Assembly: GCF_051380735.1 (NCBI RefSeq)
Contig: NZ_JBNYXQ010000003.1
Span: 1-64,000 of the forward strand
Reading direction: 5' to 3'
Length of the DNA stretch: 64,000 nt
Origin: Janthinobacterium sp051380735
GTDB taxonomy: Bacteria; Pseudomonadota; Gammaproteobacteria; Burkholderiales; Burkholderiaceae_D
Within the stretch, counting starts at the first letter, position 1; the number at the start of each line of letters is the position of its first letter. Under the pieces are notes generated by a model. That model was not told the DNA's origin and did no database searches. It saw only the letters and a program-made list of their open reading frames with translations. Below, piece after piece: positions 8,935 to 17,675 of the stretch. The position numbers and the translations under genes were made by a program.

Positions 8935-9693
8935 TTATTTTGGCTGCATGCGTATCGCACCGTCGAGACGAATAGTTTCGCCATTAAGCATGACGTTTTC
9001 AACGATGGCTTTTACCAGCTGCGCATACTCGCCCGGCTTGCCCAGGCGCGAAGGGAACGGCACCATCTTGCCCAGCGCATCCTGCACTTCTGCCGGCATG
9101 CCGAGCAGCATCGGGGTTTCGAAAATGCCGGGCGCCACGGTCATCACGCGGATGCCGCTGCGCGACAGGTCGCGCGCCATCGGCAGGGTCAAGCCCACTA
9201 CCGCCGCCTTGGACGAAGCGTACGCGGCCTGGCCGATCTGGCCGTCAAAGGCCGCCACCGAAGCCGTATTGATGATAATGCCGCGCTCGCCGTCGCCGGT
9301 CGCGTCCAGCTTGCCCATGGCGTCGGCCGCCAGGCGGCACATATTGAAGGTGCCCACCAGGTTGATATTGACCACCTTCTGGAACAGGGCCAGCGGATGC
9401 GGGCCATCCTTGCCGACGGTTTTCACGGCCGGCGCCACGCCGGCGCAGTTGACCAGGCCGCGCAAGGTGCCCAGCTTGGTTGCTGCCGCCACCACCGCCA
9501 GGCCGTCTTGCTCCGACGTCACGTCGCACTGCACGAACAGGCCACCGAGTTCGGCCGCCAGCGCCTCGCCTGCTTCGACCTGCAGGTCGGCCAGCACGAC
9601 CTTGCCGCCGGCTTGAGTGAGCATGCGCGCCGTGGCCGCGCCGAGGCCCGAAGCACCGCCGGTGATAATGAATACATTGTCCTGAATTTGCAT
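8935..9693 (-). CDS. Short-chain dehydrogenase, 3-hydroxyacyl-CoA dehydrogenase type II-like
   Basis: A 252-residue Rossmann-fold oxidoreductase with TGGASGLG (NAD binding, residues 11-18), NCAG, and the catalytic Ser, Tyr and Lys in NTASVAAF and YASSK. The sequence DLSRSGIRVMTVAPGIFETPML and the DGAIRM ending are typical of the HSD17B10 / 3-hydroxy-2-methylbutyryl-CoA dehydrogenase group, which acts in isoleucine and fatty-acid breakdown. The start has a good AGGAGA ribosome site. A perfect 20-bp palindrome lies about 64 bp upstream and fits regulation by a catabolic repressor. The exact acyl-CoA substrate is inferred. Confidence 0.85.
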   Translation of the reverse strand: MQIQDNVFIITGGASGLGAATARMLTQAGGKVVLADLQVEAGEALAAELGGLFVQCDVTSEQDGLAVVAAATKLGTLRGLVNCAGVAPAVKTVGKDGPHPLALFQKVVNINLVGTFNMCRLAADAMGKLDATGDGERGIIINTASVAAFDGQIGQAAYASSKAAVVGLTLPMARDLSRSGIRVMTVAPGIFETPMLLGMPAEVQDALGKMVPFPSRLGKPGEYAQLVKAIVENVMLNGETIRLDGAIRMQPK

Positions 9694-9756
9694 GAAGTCT
9701 CCTGTTGTGTGTAATCGGCCAACTGAATGAATACTGGCTGACGCAATTGACGCGAT

Positions 9757-9776
9757 TGACGTTTACGTAAACGTCA
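9757..9776. promoter_or_regulatory. Perfect 20-bp palindrome, probable operator of the SDR gene
   Basis: TGACGTTTACGTAAACGTCA reads identically on both strands and lies in the promoter-distance region of the SDR at 8935-9693. From memory it resembles operators of MerR-type LiuR regulators of branched-chain amino-acid breakdown, which would fit the gene, but no such regulator is in the window. Confidence 0.6.
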
Positions 9777-9834
9777 TATCGCCGCCAATTGTAGCCAGTT
9801 TCTGCTGGCGACGGCAACCACTTGCCGGCTCAGG

Positions 9835-10260
9835 TCAAAAACATTGCAGGAAGGCGCCGTTGCGATGGCAGACGCGCCCCTTCGCATCGAGCGTGGCGTT
9901 GCCGACACCGCCATCGTGGCGCATGCCGGACGCATCGCGGCAACCGCCGCTGTCGCAGGAATTGACCGGCAGCGGCGCGCCCGGCACCGGCGCGTGCGTG
10001 GCGGGCGGCATGGTTTGAGGGCGCAACACTGGCGGCGGCGCCTGCATGGCCGGCATGCGGCCGATCACTTGCGGCACGGCGCGGCGCGGCACTATTGGCG
10101 GGGCGGTGGCGCATGGCTCGACAGCGAGCCGGGTGGGGTCTTGCGCATCAAGGCGGCAGACCGGCAGCGTTTGGGCGGGCGCGGCAACACTGCCGGCCTG
10201 CTGCGCAGCAGCCCAGGCGCTGCTGCCGACGAACAATAACAGTAATGTCAACCGTTTCAT
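9835..10260 (-). CDS. Small secreted proline-rich hypothetical protein
   Basis: A 141-residue protein with a clear signal peptide (MKRLTLLLLFVGSSAWAAAQ). A proline-rich low-complexity middle (PPIVPRRAVPQVIGR, PPPVLRPQTMPPATHAPVP) is followed by a cysteine-containing tail (NSCDSGGCRD, GRVCHRNGAFLQCF). The ATG at 10260 was chosen over an upstream in-frame start because it has GGGAG in front and opens the signal peptide. Four cysteines in the last 40 residues suggest a small disulfide-stabilised periplasmic domain. No family recognised. Confidence 0.7.
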   Translation of the reverse strand: MKRLTLLLLFVGSSAWAAAQQAGSVAAPAQTLPVCRLDAQDPTRLAVEPCATAPPIVPRRAVPQVIGRMPAMQAPPPVLRPQTMPPATHAPVPGAPLPVNSCDSGGCRDASGMRHDGGVGNATLDAKGRVCHRNGAFLQCF

Positions 10261-10314
10261 GAGGTGCTCCCGCAAGCGACATGCCTGCATTATTGGACTG
10301 CGGCACAGCAGATA

Positions 10315-10335
10315 CCAGCCACCAGCCACCAGCCA
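10315..10335. repeat. Three tandem copies of a 7-bp unit
   Basis: CCAGCCA is repeated three times head to tail in the 304-bp gap between the small secreted protein and the TonB receptor. It is a short slipped-strand type repeat with no evident role. Apart from this and the Fur-like site I see nothing else in the gap. Confidence 0.6.
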
Positions 10336-10463
10336 CAGTAGCGCTTTTTTACGATTGCCGGCGCGGGCCTGGGCCGTGCGACGGCAAGCAGCATGTGCCA
10401 AATAATCGGGGACGGTGTTTTTTATTCAGCCAGGCACTTTCTTTCTTGCCAGCTTGGCATTAC

Positions 10464-10482
10464 AATAAGAACGATTCTTATT
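10464..10482. promoter_or_regulatory. Fur box upstream of TonB receptor
   Basis: AATAAGAACGATTCTTATT is an 8-3-8 palindrome of 19 bp, and together with the following CGCATT it matches the usual proteobacterial Fur-box pattern (GCGAATAAGAATnnTTCTTATT). It lies about 80 bp before the start of the receptor at 10565, so iron-dependent repression of that gene is expected. Confidence 0.8.
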
Positions 10483-10564
10483 CGCATTAAATAAATGCGG
10501 CGACTCTACCCTCTCCAAGCCACCCGCAGGCAGCCAGGAATCAACTTTTCCTGGAAAGTTTCAT

Positions 10565-12592
10565 ATGTTCAAACGCAGTACCCTGTTTCCCGCCATGCCT
10601 GCCTTGTTACCCTGCTTGCTGTCGCTGGCCGTCAGCAGTGCCTGGGCCGAAAGCACGCCGGCCGCTGCCGACCCTGGCCTGGCCACGGTGGTGGTTACCG
10701 CCTCGGGCACGGCGATCGATATCAAGGATGCGCCGGCCAGCATCAGCGTCATCACGCGCGAGGAAATCGAACGCCAGCCCGTACATGACCTCAATACCCT
10801 GCTGCGCCGCATTCCGGGCGTGACGGGCGGCACCAGCCCGGTCGGCGAAGAATCGAAAATCAAGCTGCGCGGCCTGCCCGACAAATACACGCTGATCCTG
10901 GTCGACGGCAAGCGCATGGGCAGTTCTGCCGACACCGCCTATCGGCCAGACCTGGGCCGCCAGGACCTGAACTGGATTGCACCCGAGATGATCGAGCGCA
11001 TCGAGGTAGTGCGCGGGCCGATGTCGTCGCTGTACGGTTCGGATGCGATGGGCGGCGTGATCAATATCATTACCCGCAAGGTACCGGGCAAATGGCATGG
11101 TTCGGCCACCGCGAACCATACGGAGCCGCAGGACAGCGGCCGCGGCGCGGCGCAGCAGCTGGGCCTGAACCTGGCCGGCCCGTTGTCGGACACCATCGGC
11201 ATGCGCCTGGGCGTGTCGCAGTCGAAGCAGGATGCCGATGAAAAAATCATGCGCAACGCAGGCGGCATCGGCGGCGAGCGCAACCAGAGCATCACGGGCC
11301 AGCTGAACTGGGCGCTGAACAAGCAGCACAGCCTGTCGCTGGACGCCAGCTATGGCCGCCAGCAAGCGTCCGATTCGCCCGCGCTGGACGCCGACGGCGA
11401 GCCGCTGTTCTATGCCTGGGGCGCCAGCAAGCTGATACGCAAGAGCATCAGCCTCGGCTATGAAGGCAAGCTGGAGTTCGGCAAGGCAAGGGTCAATCTG
11501 TACCACAACGACTACGACAACCAAGTCACCGGCGTGATCGCAAAATCGAAGGACAGCACACTTGACGCCACCCTTGAAAAACGCCTGGGCTGGGGCGTCG
11601 AGCAGTTGCTGGTGATGGGCGGCCAGTGGAAACACCAGGAACTGACCAACACCGACACCATCGGCACGATTCCAGTGGACTACCTGGGCAATCCGGTCAC
11701 GGGCGCGTCGCTGTCGGGCACCACGTCGGCGCTGTTTGCGGAAGACCAGTTGTTCCTGCGCGAAGACCTGACGGCCACGGCCGGCTTGCGGCTCGACCAT
11801 CACGGCAAGTTCGGCAACCATTACAGCCCGCGCCTGTACCTGGTCTACCACCCGGCTCCGGCCTGGACCATCAAGGGCGGCGTGTCGCAGGGTTTCCGTG
11901 CACCTAGCCTGAAAGAAAACTCGCCGTCGGCCGCCACCAATTCGGGCGGACGCGGCTGCACCAGCCTGCGCCCGCTGGGCTATGTCAGCGGCACCTGCTA
12001 TATGGCCGGCAATGCCGATCTGAAACCGGAAACCAGCACCGCCGGCGAGATCGGCGTGGCATACGACCAGCATGGCTGGGAGTTCGGCCTGACGTATTTC
12101 CACACCGACTTCAGGAACAAGATCGACTACGCGCCGCTGGGCAAGTTCCAGGGCATCTGGTGGACGCGGATGACCAATATCCAGAAGGCGCGCACCAGCG
12201 GCCTGGAAGGCACGGCCACGCTGGCCATCACGAAAAACCTCAGCTGGCGCAACAACCTCACCTATATGCGCGAAGCGAAAAACCTCACCACCGGCGCCAA
12301 CCTGCTGTCGACGCCGAAACTGTCGTGGTATTCGGCGCTCGGCTGGCAAGTCAATGACCAGCTGTTCGGCGAAGTGTCGGCCCAGTACACGGGCAAGGAG
12401 CTCGACGCCGGTACGCTGGCCAACAAGGCCTACACCATCGTCGATGCGGTGGTGTCGTACAAGGCCACGCCCCACTGGACGGTGCGCGGCGGCGTGGAAA
12501 ACCTGTTCAAAAAAGGCCCGATGGCCGACGGCCAGGTTAACTACTATGTGCCGGGACGGCGCATGTTCGTCGGCCTGACCTCGCGTTTTTAG
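10565..12592 (+). CDS. TonB-dependent receptor for a ferric siderophore or heme-type ligand
   Basis: A 675-residue outer-membrane receptor of the FepA/CirA type. It has a signal peptide to about residue 28, a TonB-box-like segment (ATVVVTASG), and a plug with KLRGLPDKYTLILVDGKR and IERIEVVRGPMSSLYGSDAMGGVINIITRK. A 22-strand barrel ends in the aromatic residue of LTSRF. The barrel includes the family signatures GFRAPSLKENSP and LKPETSTAGEIG. A Fur box lies upstream, which supports iron acquisition. The ligand is not determinable. It converges on hppA with a single base between the two stop codons. Confidence 0.93.
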   Translation: MFKRSTLFPAMPALLPCLLSLAVSSAWAESTPAAADPGLATVVVTASGTAIDIKDAPASISVITREEIERQPVHDLNTLLRRIPGVTGGTSPVGEESKIKLRGLPDKYTLILVDGKRMGSSADTAYRPDLGRQDLNWIAPEMIERIEVVRGPMSSLYGSDAMGGVINIITRKVPGKWHGSATANHTEPQDSGRGAAQQLGLNLAGPLSDTIGMRLGVSQSKQDADEKIMRNAGGIGGERNQSITGQLNWALNKQHSLSLDASYGRQQASDSPALDADGEPLFYAWGASKLIRKSISLGYEGKLEFGKARVNLYHNDYDNQVTGVIAKSKDSTLDATLEKRLGWGVEQLLVMGGQWKHQELTNTDTIGTIPVDYLGNPVTGASLSGTTSALFAEDQLFLREDLTATAGLRLDHHGKFGNHYSPRLYLVYHPAPAWTIKGGVSQGFRAPSLKENSPSAATNSGGRGCTSLRPLGYVSGTCYMAGNADLKPETSTAGEIGVAYDQHGWEFGLTYFHTDFRNKIDYAPLGKFQGIWWTRMTNIQKARTSGLEGTATLAITKNLSWRNNLTYMREAKNLTTGANLLSTPKLSWYSALGWQVNDQLFGEVSAQYTGKELDAGTLANKAYTIVDAVVSYKATPHWTVRGGVENLFKKGPMADGQVNYYVPGRRMFVGLTSRF

Positions 12593-12593
12593 G

Positions 12594-14651
12594 CTAGTTG
12601 GGCACCACGACTGCCAGCCAGCCGGTGGCCGGCAGCAGTGGCACCAGCAGCAGCGCGACGATATTGATAATCTTGATCAAGGGATTGACGGCCGGCCCCG
12701 CCGTATCCTTGTACGGGTCGCCGACGGTATCGCCGGTGACGGCCGCCTTGTGCGCCTCGGACCCTTTGCCGCCGAAATGGCCATCCTCGATGTATTTCTT
12801 GGCATTGTCCCAGGCGCCACCGCCGGTGGTCATGGAAATGGCCACGAACAGGCCCGTCACGATCGTGCCCATCAACAGGCCACCCAGGGCGGCCGGCCCC
12901 AGCAGCATGCCGACCACGATGGGCACCACCACCGGCAACAAGGACGGAATGATCATTTCGCGGATCGCCGAGGCCGTCAGCATGTCGACCGCCTTGTCGT
13001 ATTCGGGCCTGGCAGTGCCTTCCATGATGCCCTTGATATCGCGGAACTGGCGCCGCACTTCGACCACCACGGCGCCGGCCGCGCGCCCTACCGCTTCCAT
13101 CGCCATCGCACCGAACAGATACGGAATCAGGCCGCCGATAAACAGGCCGACGATCACCATCGGATTCGACAAATCGAAGGTGATGTGCTGGCCCACCGAT
13201 TCGAGCGCATGCGTGTAGTCGGCAAACAGCACCAGCGCGGCCAGGCCGGCCGAGCCGATGGCATAGCCCTTGGTCACCGCCTTGGTGGTATTGCCGACAG
13301 CGTCCAGCGGGTCGGTAATCGCGCGTACCGAATCGGGCAGGCCAGCCATCTCGGCGATGCCGCCCGCGTTGTCGGTGATCGGGCCGTAGGCGTCAAGCGC
13401 GACGATAATACCGGCCATCGACAGCATGGCGGTGGCCGCGATCGCAATCCCGTACAGGCCACCCAGCTGGTACGACACCAGGATCGCCACGCAGACAGCC
13501 AGCACCGGGTAGGCGGTCGACTTCATCGATACGCCCAGGCCGGCAATAATATTGGTGCCGTGGCCGGTGGTCGACGCTTCGGCAATATGGCGCACCGGCT
13601 TGAAATCGGTGCCCGTGTAGTATTCGGTGATGTAGACCATCAAGCCAGTCAGTACGATGCCGACCACGGCCGCGCCCATCATCTTGTAGCGCATCGCGTC
13701 GTCGGGCCACAGCTGCCACGTGACGACCGCAAAGCCCACCAGCGACAGCCCGGCCGCCCACCACAAGCCGGTGTACAGGGCCGACATGATTTTCTTGCCC
13801 GGCGCAGTTTTCACCATCGAGCAGCCGACGATCGAGGCCAGGATAGACACCGCCCCCAGCAGCAGCGGATAGACGATGGCCGTGCTGCTCGCCTCGCCCA
13901 GCAGCAAGGCGCCCAGCAGCATGGTGGCGATCAGGGTCACCACATAGGTTTCGAACAGGTCGGCCGCCATGCCGGCGCAGTCGCCCACATTGTCGCCGAC
14001 GTTGTCGGCAATCACGGCCGGGTTGCGCGGATCGTCTTCGGGTATGCCCGCCTCGACCTTGCCGACCAGGTCCGCCCCCACGTCGGCGCCCTTGGTAAAG
14101 ATGCCGCCGCCCAGGCGCGCGAAGATGGAGATCAGCGAGGCGCCAAAGGCCAGGCCGATCAGGGGCTTGATCAGGTCATGCTGCGACAGGCCGGCCGCGC
14201 CGGTCGACGCCAGCAGCCAGTAGAACAGGGTCACGCCCAGCAGCCCCAGGCCGACCACCAGCATGCCGGTGATCGCACCGCCCTTGAAAGCCACGTTCAG
14301 GGCCTGGTTCAGGCCCAGGGTGGCCGCCTGCGCCGTGCGCACATTGGCGCGCACCGAAACGTTCATGCCGATAAAGCCGCAGGCGCCCGACAGCACGGCG
14401 CCGATCAGGAAACCGAGGGCCGTGTGCACGCCCAGCAAGGCATAGATGGCGATCAGCAGGACCATCCCGACGATGGCGATGGTGCGGTACTGGCGCGCCA
14501 GGTAGGCGGCTGCGCCCTGCTCAATGGCCAGCGCAATTTCCTGCATGCGCGCATTGCCCGGGTCCTGGCGCAAGATCCAGCTGCGCGAGAGCAAACCGTA
14601 AATAACTGCGACCACGCCGCAGGCCACCGCAAACCACAGACTGGCTGCCAT
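12594..14651 (-). CDS. hppA: Membrane H+-translocating pyrophosphatase, K+-independent type
   Basis: A 685-residue multi-spanning pump that couples PPi hydrolysis to proton export across the inner membrane. It contains the substrate-binding region DVGADLVGKVEAGIPEDDPRNPAVIADNVGDNVGD (split here across roughly residues 180-215) and many hydrophobic helices. The segment GNTTKAVTKGYAIGS has Lys with Thr three residues later. In this family that pair marks potassium-insensitive H+ pumps; K+-dependent Na+/H+ forms have Ala there. The start is preceded by AAGGAGAC. It is convergent with the TonB receptor and downstream of adk on the same strand, separated by adk's terminator. Confidence 0.95.
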   Translation of the reverse strand: MAASLWFAVACGVVAVIYGLLSRSWILRQDPGNARMQEIALAIEQGAAAYLARQYRTIAIVGMVLLIAIYALLGVHTALGFLIGAVLSGACGFIGMNVSVRANVRTAQAATLGLNQALNVAFKGGAITGMLVVGLGLLGVTLFYWLLASTGAAGLSQHDLIKPLIGLAFGASLISIFARLGGGIFTKGADVGADLVGKVEAGIPEDDPRNPAVIADNVGDNVGDCAGMAADLFETYVVTLIATMLLGALLLGEASSTAIVYPLLLGAVSILASIVGCSMVKTAPGKKIMSALYTGLWWAAGLSLVGFAVVTWQLWPDDAMRYKMMGAAVVGIVLTGLMVYITEYYTGTDFKPVRHIAEASTTGHGTNIIAGLGVSMKSTAYPVLAVCVAILVSYQLGGLYGIAIAATAMLSMAGIIVALDAYGPITDNAGGIAEMAGLPDSVRAITDPLDAVGNTTKAVTKGYAIGSAGLAALVLFADYTHALESVGQHITFDLSNPMVIVGLFIGGLIPYLFGAMAMEAVGRAAGAVVVEVRRQFRDIKGIMEGTARPEYDKAVDMLTASAIREMIIPSLLPVVVPIVVGMLLGPAALGGLLMGTIVTGLFVAISMTTGGGAWDNAKKYIEDGHFGGKGSEAHKAAVTGDTVGDPYKDTAGPAVNPLIKIINIVALLLVPLLPATGWLAVVVPN

Positions 14652-14690
14652 ATCGTCTCCTTCTGTTTTTATACTTCGTTATTGCCTACA

Positions 14691-14711
14691 GCTGCGGGCA
14701 AGACCCGCAGC
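14691..14711. other. Short stem-loop in the hppA leader
   Basis: GCTGCGGG and CCCGCAGC form a perfect 8-bp stem with a 5-nt loop, about 40 bp upstream of the hppA start. No T tract follows on either strand, so it is not a clear terminator. It may be a leader hairpin or an operator. Confidence 0.4.
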
Positions 14712-14775
14712 CAGGAAAACACGAACTGCAAAAAAACACTGCTGAAACGCGATGGCAGCAACGCAATGCCGATAA

Positions 14776-14803
14776 AAAAAGCGGACAATCGTGTCCGCTT
14801 TTT
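14776..14803 (-). terminator. Rho-independent terminator after adk
   Basis: Read on the minus strand, AAAAAGCGGACA and TGTCCGCTTTTTTT form a 12-bp stem with a 4-nt loop ending in a run of seven T. It begins 8 bases after the adk stop codon. Confidence 0.9.
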
Positions 14804-14811
14804 GTGCTGCC

Positions 14812-15468
14812 TTATTCCGCCAGGGCGGCAAATGCGCTGTCGCGTATCTGCTCGACCGGGCCGACGCCGGCGATGCGGCGGTATTTAGGTGCACCGGGCA
14901 GGCCAGACTGCGCCCAGTCGTTGTAATAGCCGAGCAGGACCTTGGTCTGGTTGTGATACACGTCCAGGCGTTTCTTGACGGTTTCCGCCTTGTCGTCGTC
15001 GCGCTGTATCAACGCTTCGCCGGTGACGTCATCGACGCCTTCTACCTTCGGCGGGTTGAACTTGATGTGGTAGACACGGCCCGAACCGGGATGGCTGCGG
15101 CGGCCATCCATGCGCTCGATGATGGACTCGTCCGGTACATCGATTTCCAGCACGTAGTCGACATTGATGCCGGCGTCTTTCATGGCGTCTGCCTGCGCGA
15201 TGGTGCGCGGGAAGCCGTCGAACAGATAGCCATTGGCGCAATCGGCGTCCTGCAGCCGGTTCTTGACCAGGCCGATCATGATGTCGTCCGACACCAGGCC
15301 GCCCGCATCCATGACTTTTTTCGCAGCCAGGCCCAGTTCGGTGCCGGCCTTGATCGCCGCGCGCAACATGTCGCCCGTGGAGATTTGCGGAATATTGTAT
15401 TTTTCTTTGATGAAGTTAGCCTGGGTGCCCTTGCCGGCACCGGGTGCTCCTAACAGTATGAGACGCAT
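14812..15468 (-). CDS. adk: Adenylate kinase
   Basis: A 218-residue long-form adenylate kinase that interconverts ATP + AMP and 2 ADP in the cytosol. The P-loop is GAPGAGKGT (residues 7-15), the AMP-binding segments are STGDMLR and FDGFPRT, and the LID is the long type without zinc cysteines (DGRRSHPGSGRVYHIKFNPP ... DVTGEALIQRDDD). Length and all motifs are normal. It lies downstream of kdsB with a 251-bp gap, the usual betaproteobacterial order, and has its own terminator. Confidence 0.98.
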   Translation of the reverse strand: MRLILLGAPGAGKGTQANFIKEKYNIPQISTGDMLRAAIKAGTELGLAAKKVMDAGGLVSDDIMIGLVKNRLQDADCANGYLFDGFPRTIAQADAMKDAGINVDYVLEIDVPDESIIERMDGRRSHPGSGRVYHIKFNPPKVEGVDDVTGEALIQRDDDKAETVKKRLDVYHNQTKVLLGYYNDWAQSGLPGAPKYRRIAGVGPVEQIRDSAFAALAE

Positions 15469-15615
15469 TGAAGTTCCTAAAAAACAGATTTTGGATGGGT
15501 ACGTGTAATTATTTTTAGATGGTGCAGTATTGACTATCTTTCCCCACGAAACTTACCACAAAAAATCGCCGGAACGCCAGTTTGGTGTCGATCTGGCATC
15601 GGCCGATTGATCAAA

Positions 15616-15638
15616 GCCAGCAATTATGAAAGGCTGGC
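15616..15638 (-). terminator. Possible weak terminator after kdsB
   Basis: In the 251-bp gap between adk and kdsB the minus strand reads GCCAGC, an 11-nt loop, GCTGGC and then TTTGAT. The stem is only six base pairs and the T run is three long, so this is tentative. Nothing else is obvious in the gap. Confidence 0.4.
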
Positions 15639-15719
15639 GTTTGAAAATGTGGTATTTGGCACAAACACACAAATTATATTTGCACGCCTGTCCATTTGCG
15701 GGTAGCACTCGAACACAAC

Positions 15720-16475
15720 TCAAGCAGAACGATAGTGGGCCTGCACGCGCGCCAGGTCTTCCGGCGTGTCGACGCCGGCTGCCGGTGCAGCGTCCGTCAC
15801 ATGCACGGCGATCGCATGGCCATGCCACAGCACGCGCAATTGCTCCAGCGCTTCGATCTGTTCCAGCGGCGACGCTTCGAGCGCGGGATAAGCCTGCAAA
15901 AAGGCATTGCTGTAGGCATACAAGCCGATATGGCGCAGCGGCGCGTAATCGGGTGGCAAGGCCTCGCGCGAGCGTGCAAAACCGTCGCGGTGCCAGGGGA
16001 TGGTGGCGCGCGAAAAATACAGCGCACGGCCGGCCTTGTCGAGCACCACTTTCACCACGTTCGGGTTGAACGCATCGGCCACGTCGTGCAGGCGATGGGC
16101 GCAGGTGGCCATCGGCACGCCGGGGCGTATCTGCGCGGCGCAGGCAGCCAGCAGGCCTGGCTCGATCAGCGGTTCGTCGCCCTGCAGGTTGACCACCACG
16201 GCGTCCATCGGCAAGCGCAGCACCTGTGCCACTTCGGCGATGCGGTCGGTGCCCGACGGATGGTCGCCACGCGTCATGCACGCCTCCACCCCATGCGCGG
16301 CGCAGGCGGCGCGGATGTCTTCATGGTCGGTGGCGACGATCACGCGCGAGGCGCCCGACAACAGCGCCTGCTCGGCCACGCGCACCACCATCGGCTTGCC
16401 GCCAAGATCGGCCAACGGCTTGTTGGGCAGCCGTGTCGAGGCCAGGCGGGCCGGGATGATGACGACGAAGGACAT
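15720..16475 (-). CDS. kdsB: 3-deoxy-manno-octulosonate cytidylyltransferase
   Basis: A 251-residue CMP-Kdo synthetase, which activates Kdo for attachment to lipid A in the cytosol. The N-terminal nucleotide-binding sequence IIPARLASTRLPNKPLADLGGKPM and the segments GTDRIAEV, NLQGDEPLI and the late G(V)DTPEDLARV are all family hallmarks. It starts 3 bp after the Trm112-like gene, which itself follows lpxK, so three genes acting in or near LPS core assembly are in one transcript. Confidence 0.97.
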   Translation of the reverse strand: MSFVVIIPARLASTRLPNKPLADLGGKPMVVRVAEQALLSGASRVIVATDHEDIRAACAAHGVEACMTRGDHPSGTDRIAEVAQVLRLPMDAVVVNLQGDEPLIEPGLLAACAAQIRPGVPMATCAHRLHDVADAFNPNVVKVVLDKAGRALYFSRATIPWHRDGFARSREALPPDYAPLRHIGLYAYSNAFLQAYPALEASPLEQIEALEQLRVLWHGHAIAVHVTDAAPAAGVDTPEDLARVQAHYRSA

Positions 16476-16478
16476 CGT

Positions 16479-16655
16479 TTATTCCACGGCGTCTTGCAGG
16501 GTGCGCGCTTCGTCGGCCCACATGATGGGGATGCCGTCACGGATGGGATAGGCAAGGCGGTCGGGGCGGCAGATCAGTTCCTGCGCCTTTTTATCGTGTT
16601 CAAGCGGGCCCTTGCAAACAGGGCAGACCAGGATATCAAGCAGTCGAGCGTCCAC
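16479..16655 (-). CDS. Trm112 family protein (YcaR-like)
   Basis: A 58-residue small protein with DILVCPVCKGPLEHD and a later LICRPDRLAYPIRDGIPIM, the classical Trm112/YcaR zinc-ribbon-like sequence. The start is set to GTG at 16655 because GGAGA lies 8 bases upstream and homologues begin with MDARLLDILVCP; an in-frame TTG at 16670 is a poorer choice. It overlaps the lpxK 3' end by 20 bp and lies 3 bp before kdsB, indicating translational coupling. Its biochemical role in bacteria is uncertain; the eukaryotic relative is a methyltransferase activator. Confidence 0.9.
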   Translation of the reverse strand: MDARLLDILVCPVCKGPLEHDKKAQELICRPDRLAYPIRDGIPIMWADEARTLQDAVE

Positions 16656-17670
16656 GACATTTCTCCACAATTTGTTGGGCCAGCGCGCTGTCTATTTGCG
16701 CGCTGACCGGGACAACCCACAGTCTCGGGTCATCTTTGAGATATTCAATTTGCGCACATTTTACTGCATCCTTCTCGGTGATCAAGATCACATCCGTGTC
16801 GAGCGCGGCAAAGGGCTGGTCGAGGAAATCATGATGGTCGGGCAAGGCCAGCTCGTCAAAACGCAAACCGGCGCCGCGCAGCATGCTGAAAAAGCGCTGC
16901 GGATTGCCGATGCCGGCCGCCGCCACGATGCGCTGGTTATTGTTTGCCAGCTGTGCCAGCGGCAGTTGTTCGCGGCGGTCGAGCAGCCGTTCGGCCACGC
17001 CGCCGGCCAGGCGCATCTGCACCACCAGGCCCTTGCCCGGTGCCACGGTGGCCACCAGTGCCGGTGCGATCTCGGCTGCATTGATCACCGTTACGTCGCG
17101 GCGCCGGCGCGGCGGCTCGCGCAAGGGGCCGGCCGGCAGCAGCCAGCCGTTGCCCACGCCACGGCCGTCGAACAGCACGATCTCCACGTCGCGCTGCAAG
17201 GCGTAATGCTGCAGGCCGTCGTCGGTCACCAGCACGTCGACCTCGGGATGCGCCGCCAGCAGCGCCCGGCCCGCCCCGGCGCGGTCGCGCCCCACCATCA
17301 CCGGGCAGCCGCCATGCTGGAAGATCAGCAGCGGCTCGTCGCCGACCTGCTGCGGGGTCGAGCTGGCGCTGACGGCGCGCGGTGAACGGTCGGCGCTGCC
17401 ATGGCCGCGCGAAATCACGCCCGGACGCATGCCAGCTTCGCGCAAGGCCTGCACCAGCCAGATCGTCAGCGGCGTCTTGCCGGTGCCGCCAATAAAAATA
17501 TTCCCGACCACCACGACGGGCACGGGCAGGCGTTGCGATTTCAGGATATGGCTGCGGTACAGGGCGCGCCGCAGCGAACCCAAGGCGCCGAACAGCAGCG
17601 AAACGGGCCAAAGCGCGCAGGCCAGCGGGCCGCGGCGCAGCCAGGCGCGGGTAATGGTGGTTTCCAGCAT
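16636..17670 (-). CDS. lpxK: Tetraacyldisaccharide 4'-kinase
   Basis: A 344-residue inner-membrane-associated kinase that phosphorylates the lipid A precursor disaccharide at the 4' position. It has the Walker A GNIFIGGTGKTP, the motif GVISRGHGS (usually RGYG), GDEPLL and DDGLQHYALQRD. An N-terminal hydrophobic segment (LACALWPVSLLFGALGSLRRALY) anchors it. It lies 5 bp after exbD, and its 3' end overlaps the Trm112-like gene. Slightly unusual is His in place of Tyr in the RGYG motif. Confidence 0.97.
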   Translation of the reverse strand: MLETTITRAWLRRGPLACALWPVSLLFGALGSLRRALYRSHILKSQRLPVPVVVVGNIFIGGTGKTPLTIWLVQALREAGMRPGVISRGHGSADRSPRAVSASSTPQQVGDEPLLIFQHGGCPVMVGRDRAGAGRALLAAHPEVDVLVTDDGLQHYALQRDVEIVLFDGRGVGNGWLLPAGPLREPPRRRRDVTVINAAEIAPALVATVAPGKGLVVQMRLAGGVAERLLDRREQLPLAQLANNNQRIVAAAGIGNPQRFFSMLRGAGLRFDELALPDHHDFLDQPFAALDTDVILITEKDAVKCAQIEYLKDDPRLWVVPVSAQIDSALAQQIVEKCRGRSTA

Positions 17671-17675
17671 GCGGC

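Noticed and set aside
10607..12475. 622-aa minus-strand ORF over the TonB receptor
   Set aside because: Shadow frame; the plus strand holds signal peptide, plug and barrel motifs.
12750..14888. 712-aa plus-strand ORF over hppA
   Set aside because: His/Gln/Arg-rich shadow of a strongly conserved membrane pyrophosphatase.
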